DNA from: JAITWN01 sp964384095 | GTDB taxonomy: Bacteria > Pseudomonadota > Gammaproteobacteria > SZUA-140 | Assembly (NCBI GenBank): GCA_964384095.1 | Contig: CAYLKC010000079.1 | Coordinates: 1-8,772 of the forward strand | Length of the DNA: 8,772 nucleotides | Direction: 5' to 3' | Shown: piece after piece, positions 6,235 through 8,772 of the stretch | Numbering within the stretch: position 1 is the first letter of the stretch | Layout of the letters: the number at the start of each line of letters is the position of its first letter | Made by a program: the position numbers and the translations under genes | Notes under the pieces: model-generated | The model's database searches: none | Told to the model about the DNA's origin: nothing | The model's input: the letters and a program-made list of their open reading frames with translations, nothing else

Positions 6235-6888
6235 TCAGCGCCACCCCCGCAGGGCTTCGTCGAGCGAGTTCGCGGTCCGTCGCCACAAGCCGTCTTCGCG
6301 GCCGCAGGCCTTTCTGATCTCGATTGAGAGCACATCGCCGTTGGCGGCGGCAGGCGACTTGCGTTCGGAACGCGTGATCAGGCCGGTCTGCGTGCGATAG
6401 ACGCCGTAGAGCTTGGCGGGGTCGATCGCGTGGTAGGTCGAGCTGCCGTAGCTCGCGTCGAACAGGAAGTTGAACGGGCCGAGGGCCTCGGCGACCGCGA
6501 CCATGTCGAGCGCCGTATCCCGCCCGAGGTCATGGGCCAGCTTGTGAAGTCGATTCAGTTCATCGATCAGACGATAGCGGCCCTCGAAGCGATCGAGTCG
6601 GTACATCGCGTCGAGCCCGAGCAGGTTCGCCCAGTATTTCCACTTGATGAATTCGGCCTCGATGCGCCACTGGTCGCCGTGGATGTCGTAGTGCTCGACG
6701 ACGCAGTGATCGCCGGTCGCGAGCCGCGCGCGCCAGTGCTGGTCGCCGATCTTCTCGAAGCTGATCTCGGCGACCAGCGCCTCGCGGGTCAGCGCGTGAT
6801 AGGTATAGAACCACGACGACACCAGCAGCAGCAGCAGGAGCAGCAGCAGCGGACATGACAGCAGCGAGATCTTGATCAGCCTGGCCAA
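6235..6888 (-). CDS. Uncharacterised membrane-anchored protein upstream of blc
   Basis: The 217-residue protein has one N-terminal hydrophobic segment (about 9-27), including nine consecutive leucines (14-22), then a soluble domain. The most distinctive stretch is residues 68-106, rich in Trp and aromatics (GDQWRIEAEF, KWKYWANLLGLD, YRLDRFEGRYR), and later FDASYGSSTYHAID. Similar proteins are, from memory, found in Pseudomonas and relatives under names such as cation/multidrug efflux pump. A single helix and about 200 residues do not support a pump, and I assign no function. The domain probably faces the periplasm. The start is TTG at 6888: an in-frame stop lies at 6901-6903 with no other start codon between, GGGGA sits 6 bases upstream, and later starts would remove the anchor. 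It ends one base before blc, so the two probably form an operon. An envelope lipid role alongside Blc is only a guess. Confidence 0.75.
   Translation of the reverse strand: MARLIKISLLSCPLLLLLLLLLVSSWFYTYHALTREALVAEISFEKIGDQHWRARLATGDHCVVEHYDIHGDQWRIEAEFIKWKYWANLLGLDAMYRLDRFEGRYRLIDELNRLHKLAHDLGRDTALDMVAVAEALGPFNFLFDASYGSSTYHAIDPAKLYGVYRTQTGLITRSERKSPAAANGDVLSIEIRKACGREDGLWRRTANSLDEALRGWR
6823..6850 (-). repeat. CTG trinucleotide tract encoding nine leucines
   Basis: Read on the minus strand, codons from 6849 down to 6823 are three CTG, one CTC and five CTG, all in frame with the TTG-started gene and forming the core of its transmembrane helix. Triplet slippage here would change helix length without shifting frame. 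Confidence 0.85.
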
Positions 6889-6894
6889 GCGGAA

Positions 6895-6899
6895 TCCCC
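6895..6899 (-). promoter_or_regulatory. Ribosome binding site that fixes the TTG start
   Basis: GGGGA on the minus strand lies 6 bases before TTG at 6888. With the in-frame stop at 6901-6903 just upstream, it makes TTG the only reasonable start of the 217-residue protein. Confidence 0.6.
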
Positions 6900-6917
6900 G
6901 TCAGCAACCATCCGCCC

Positions 6918-6958
6918 ATTCTAGCCGTTCACGGCCGGGCGGGCGTGTCGCCGTTCAC
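6918..6958 (-). promoter_or_regulatory. Candidate promoter region with paired 9-bp direct repeats
   Basis: On the minus strand, TAGAAT (6923-6918) matches the -10 consensus TATAAT at five of six positions and would give a leader of about 20 bases before the TTG gene. No good -35 is seen at 16-18 bases. Two exact copies of GTGAACGGC (6932-6924 and 6958-6950), 26 bases apart, lie at and upstream of the missing -35. A weak -35 with repeats at this place suggests an activator-dependent promoter, which is an inference. Confidence 0.35.
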
Positions 6959-7010
6959 ATGCAAGCGGCGTTCCCGGGGGAGAGGGGGGCCGGCAACCCT
7001 GGCGCCCTGC

Positions 7011-7145
7011 CGGCTGTCGAAACCGGCCCGGTGGGCTTGCGCAGCGAAGTCAAGCGCAGCCTCGCCGGAGCCCGAAGGGTGCCGCGCAGCGGCAGCGAGG
7101 CGAGCCATTCGCGGAGAAAACCCACCGGGCCGGTTTCGACGGCCG
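7011..7145. repeat. 135-bp inverted-repeat element with nested hairpins
   Basis: Arms 7011-7035 and 7121-7145 are complementary over 25 bases with one mismatch (T7015 against G7141, a possible wobble pair). The 20 bases 7016-7035 and 7121-7140 are perfect. The 85-base interior folds further: GCTTG/CAAGC (7035-7039 with 7051-7055, sharing one base with the outer arm), GCCTCGC/GCGAGGC (7059-7065 with 7095-7101), and inside that CCCGAAGGG (7071-7079) and GCCGC-GCA-GCGGC (7081-7093). The right arm begins one base after the stop codon of the PfkB-family gene, so the element may shape the 3' end of that operon's transcript. On the minus strand the arm is followed by TTTTC, a weak terminator-like feature. 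No target-site duplication is visible at the ends, and no protein is encoded. Confidence 0.8.
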
Positions 7146-7146
7146 A

Positions 7147-8079
7147 CTAGAACGCCTGGCCGAAGGCCTGTTTATAGCGGGCGCGGAAACCTTCGGGGGT
7201 GAAGTGGTGGTTCTGGGTGCCGTGGTGCTCGATCTTGAGTGAGCCAAGCAGCGAGGCGATACGACCGGCGGTCTCGAGGCCGAGCTCGTTCATCAGGCCG
7301 TAGAGCAGGCCGGCGCGGTAGGCGTCACCGCAGCCGGTCGGGTCGACGACTGCGGCCGGCTTGACTGGCGGGATGTCGATCTCGTGTTTCGCGGTGTAGA
7401 TCCGCGAGCCCTGCGCGCCGCGCGTCACGAACAGCGCGTCGACGCGCTCCGCGATCTCGTGCGGCGACAGGCCGGTGCGTTCCTGCACCAGCTGCGCCTC
7501 ATAGTCGTTGACGGTCAGCCAGGTCGCCTGGTCGATGAACGCACGCAGGTCGTCGCCGTTGAACATCGGCAGACCCTGGCCCGGATCGAAGATGAACGGG
7601 ATGCCGGCCTCGCGGAACTGCGCGGCATGCTGAATCATGCCGTCACGGCCGTCCGGTGAGACGATGCCGATCGTGACGCCGCGATCGGCCGGCACCTGGT
7701 TCTCGTGCGACCGGCCCATCGCGCCGGGATGGAACGCTGTGATCTGGTTGTCGTCGAGATCGGTAGTGATATAGGCCTGGGCGGTGAAGGCGTCGTCGAA
7801 CTCGCGGATGAACTCGCGGCTGATGCCGTGGCGATCCATCCACTCGGCGTAGGGCGTGAAGTCCTTGCCGACCGTCGCCATCGGCACGCCGTCGCCGCCG
7901 ATCATGTTCAGGTTATAGGCGATGTTACCGGCGCAGCCGCCGAACTCGCGGCGCATCTCCGGCACCATGAACGAGACGTTCAGCATGTGGATCTTGTCCG
8001 GCAGGATGTGATTCCTGAAGCGGTCGGGAAACAGCATGATCGAATCGAAGGCGATCGATCCGCAGATCAGCGCGGTCAT
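7147..8079 (-). CDS. PfkB-family carbohydrate/nucleoside kinase, adenosine kinase-like
   Basis: The 310-residue product is a complete ribokinase/PfkB-fold kinase that transfers phosphate from ATP to a sugar or nucleoside hydroxyl. The N-terminus ICGSIAFDSIM contains the first strand and the substrate-binding Asp. FGGCAGNIAYNL (46-57) is the conserved Gly-Gly substrate loop. DPTGCGDAYRAG (246-257) is the PfkB signature 2 with catalytic base D252 and the anion hole. The extended HILPDKIHMLNVSFMVPEMRREFGG lid resembles bacterial enzymes annotated as adenosine kinase, but the substrate cannot be settled by eye, and ribokinase-like sugars remain possible. AGGAGG (8091-8086) 6 bases before the ATG is a near-ideal ribosome site. 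The gene follows gcvPB by 30 bases and is almost certainly in the same operon. If it is adenosine kinase, it would clear adenosine from the S-adenosylhomocysteine cycle, which fits one-carbon metabolism. Confidence 0.88.
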   Translation of the reverse strand: MTALICGSIAFDSIMLFPDRFRNHILPDKIHMLNVSFMVPEMRREFGGCAGNIAYNLNMIGGDGVPMATVGKDFTPYAEWMDRHGISREFIREFDDAFTAQAYITTDLDDNQITAFHPGAMGRSHENQVPADRGVTIGIVSPDGRDGMIQHAAQFREAGIPFIFDPGQGLPMFNGDDLRAFIDQATWLTVNDYEAQLVQERTGLSPHEIAERVDALFVTRGAQGSRIYTAKHEIDIPPVKPAAVVDPTGCGDAYRAGLLYGLMNELGLETAGRIASLLGSLKIEHHGTQNHHFTPEGFRARYKQAFGQAF

Positions 8080-8085
8080 GGGGAT

Positions 8086-8091
8086 CCTCCT
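8086..8091 (-). promoter_or_regulatory. Strong ribosome binding site of the PfkB-family gene
   Basis: AGGAGG on the minus strand, within AAGAGAGGAGG, lies 6 bases upstream of the ATG at 8079 and in the 30-base gap after gcvPB. It is the best ribosome site in the window. Confidence 0.85.
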
Positions 8092-8109
8092 CTCTTCTGG
8101 ATGATGCGT

Positions 8110-8772
8110 TCAGCCCCGCCAGGCGAGATCGAGCTCGCGGGCGGCGCGAACGTCGTCGAGCCGGCGCACCGGCAGCGTATAGGGCGCGCCCTTCAGTTTT
8201 TCGGGTTCCCCTTCCGCTTCCTTGCGGATCGCGGCCATCGCATCGACAAAGGCATCGAGCGTACGCTTGTCCTCGGTCTCGGTCGGCTCGATCAGGAAGC
8301 ACTCGGGCACCAGCAGCGGGAAATAGGTCGTCGGCGCGTGATAGCCGTAGTCGAGCAGACGCTTGGCGAAGTCCATCGCGGAAACGCCGAGCTGCTTCTC
8401 CTCGCGCTTCAGCGTGACGATGAACTCGTGGGTTGCGCGCCGGGTCGGGAATGCGAGTTCATAACCGAGCGCCCTGAGCCTGGCGGAGAGATAATTCGCG
8501 TTCAGCGTCGCATATTCCGCGACGCGCACCATGCCCTCGCGGCCGAGCAGGCGGGCATAGATATAGGCGCGCATCAGGATGCCGGCGTTGCCGGCAAAGG
8601 CCGACAGGCGGCCGATCGTCTGCGGGCGATCCCGCTCGGTGACCCAGTGATAGCGGCCGTCACTGCTGCCCACCATCGGCACCGGCAGAAAGGGCTCGAG
8701 CCGGGCGCTGACGCCGACCGGGCCGGCGCCCGGACCGCCGCCGCCGTGCGGGCCGCTGAAGGTCTTGTGCGG
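8110..8772 (-). CDS. gcvPB: Glycine dehydrogenase (decarboxylating) subunit 2, C-terminal part
   Basis: This is the P-protein of the glycine cleavage system, which decarboxylates glycine on pyridoxal phosphate and passes the aminomethyl group to the lipoyl H-protein. The 220 visible residues run to TGA at 8112-8110, and the 5' part is beyond the window. The first visible residues, PHKTFSGPHGGGGPGAGPVGV, contain the HKTF motif whose lysine (codon 8766-8764) forms the Schiff base with the cofactor. Later landmarks are GNAGILMRAYIYARLLG, HEFIVTL, DYGYHAPTTYFPLLVPECFLIEPTETEDKRTLDAF and the LPVRRLDDVRAAR tail. The YFPLLVPECFLIEPTETE form and this tail are typical of the separate subunit 2 of two-subunit P-proteins rather than the long fused GcvP, so gcvPA should lie upstream, outside the window. 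It leads the operon portion seen here, followed by the PfkB-family kinase. Confidence 0.94.
   Translation of the reverse strand, partial: PHKTFSGPHGGGGPGAGPVGVSARLEPFLPVPMVGSSDGRYHWVTERDRPQTIGRLSAFAGNAGILMRAYIYARLLGREGMVRVAEYATLNANYLSARLRALGYELAFPTRRATHEFIVTLKREEKQLGVSAMDFAKRLLDYGYHAPTTYFPLLVPECFLIEPTETEDKRTLDAFVDAMAAIRKEAEGEPEKLKGAPYTLPVRRLDDVRAARELDLAWRG

Noticed and set aside
6234..6335. Upstream extension of the blc reading frame
   Set aside because: It lies within the preceding gene and would put about 34 polar residues before the lipoprotein signal peptide.
6853..6864. Lipobox-like LLSC at residues 9-12 of the 217-residue protein
   Set aside because: Leu at -2 is unusual for a lipobox, the hydrophobic stretch before the cysteine is too short, and the leucine-rich core comes after it. 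A plain membrane anchor fits better.

Overview
This is a GC-rich stretch of chromosome that looks gammaproteobacterial. It carries the 3' end of a proteobacterial phosphoribulokinase, a DamX-type AAA+/SPOR membrane protein, an Enterobacteria-like Blc lipocalin and a two-subunit-type glycine dehydrogenase. Phosphoribulokinase implies a Calvin cycle, so an autotroph related to sulfur-oxidising or purple sulfur gammaproteobacteria is the most likely source. That placement is inferred from gene content, not from a marker gene.

Layout, left to right. (1) Bases 1-386 (+) are the end of phosphoribulokinase. (2) Bases 387-517 hold a dense palindromic element of three strong hairpins between converging genes. 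(3) Bases 518-1966 (-) encode a single-pass inner-membrane protein with an AAA ATPase domain, a proline-rich linker and a SPOR peptidoglycan-binding domain. (4) A rightward cluster reads from the divergent intergenic region: 2087-4159, a YyaL/DUF255-type thioredoxin-fold protein; 4188-4898, a secreted SIMPL-domain protein; 4959-5720, a stand-alone EAL c-di-GMP phosphodiesterase with all catalytic residues. (5) Two leftward genes face it: 6235-6888, an uncharacterised membrane-anchored protein with a TTG start, and 5694-6233, the Blc lipocalin lipoprotein, one base downstream. The EAL and blc genes overlap tail to tail by 27 bp. (6) Bases 6889-7146 are non-coding, with a probable promoter for the TTG gene and a 135-bp inverted-repeat element with nested hairpins. 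(7) A second leftward operon enters from the right edge: gcvPB (8110-8772, partial) and a PfkB-family, adenosine-kinase-like gene (7147-8079).

The window is mostly housekeeping and cell-envelope genes: carbon fixation, one-carbon metabolism with a nucleoside/sugar kinase, envelope and septal functions, and c-di-GMP turnover. I see no mobile element genes, RNA genes, CRISPR array or defence system. The least explained items are the two intergenic structured repeats, the 217-residue protein coupled to blc, and the thioredoxin-fold/SIMPL/EAL gene cluster.
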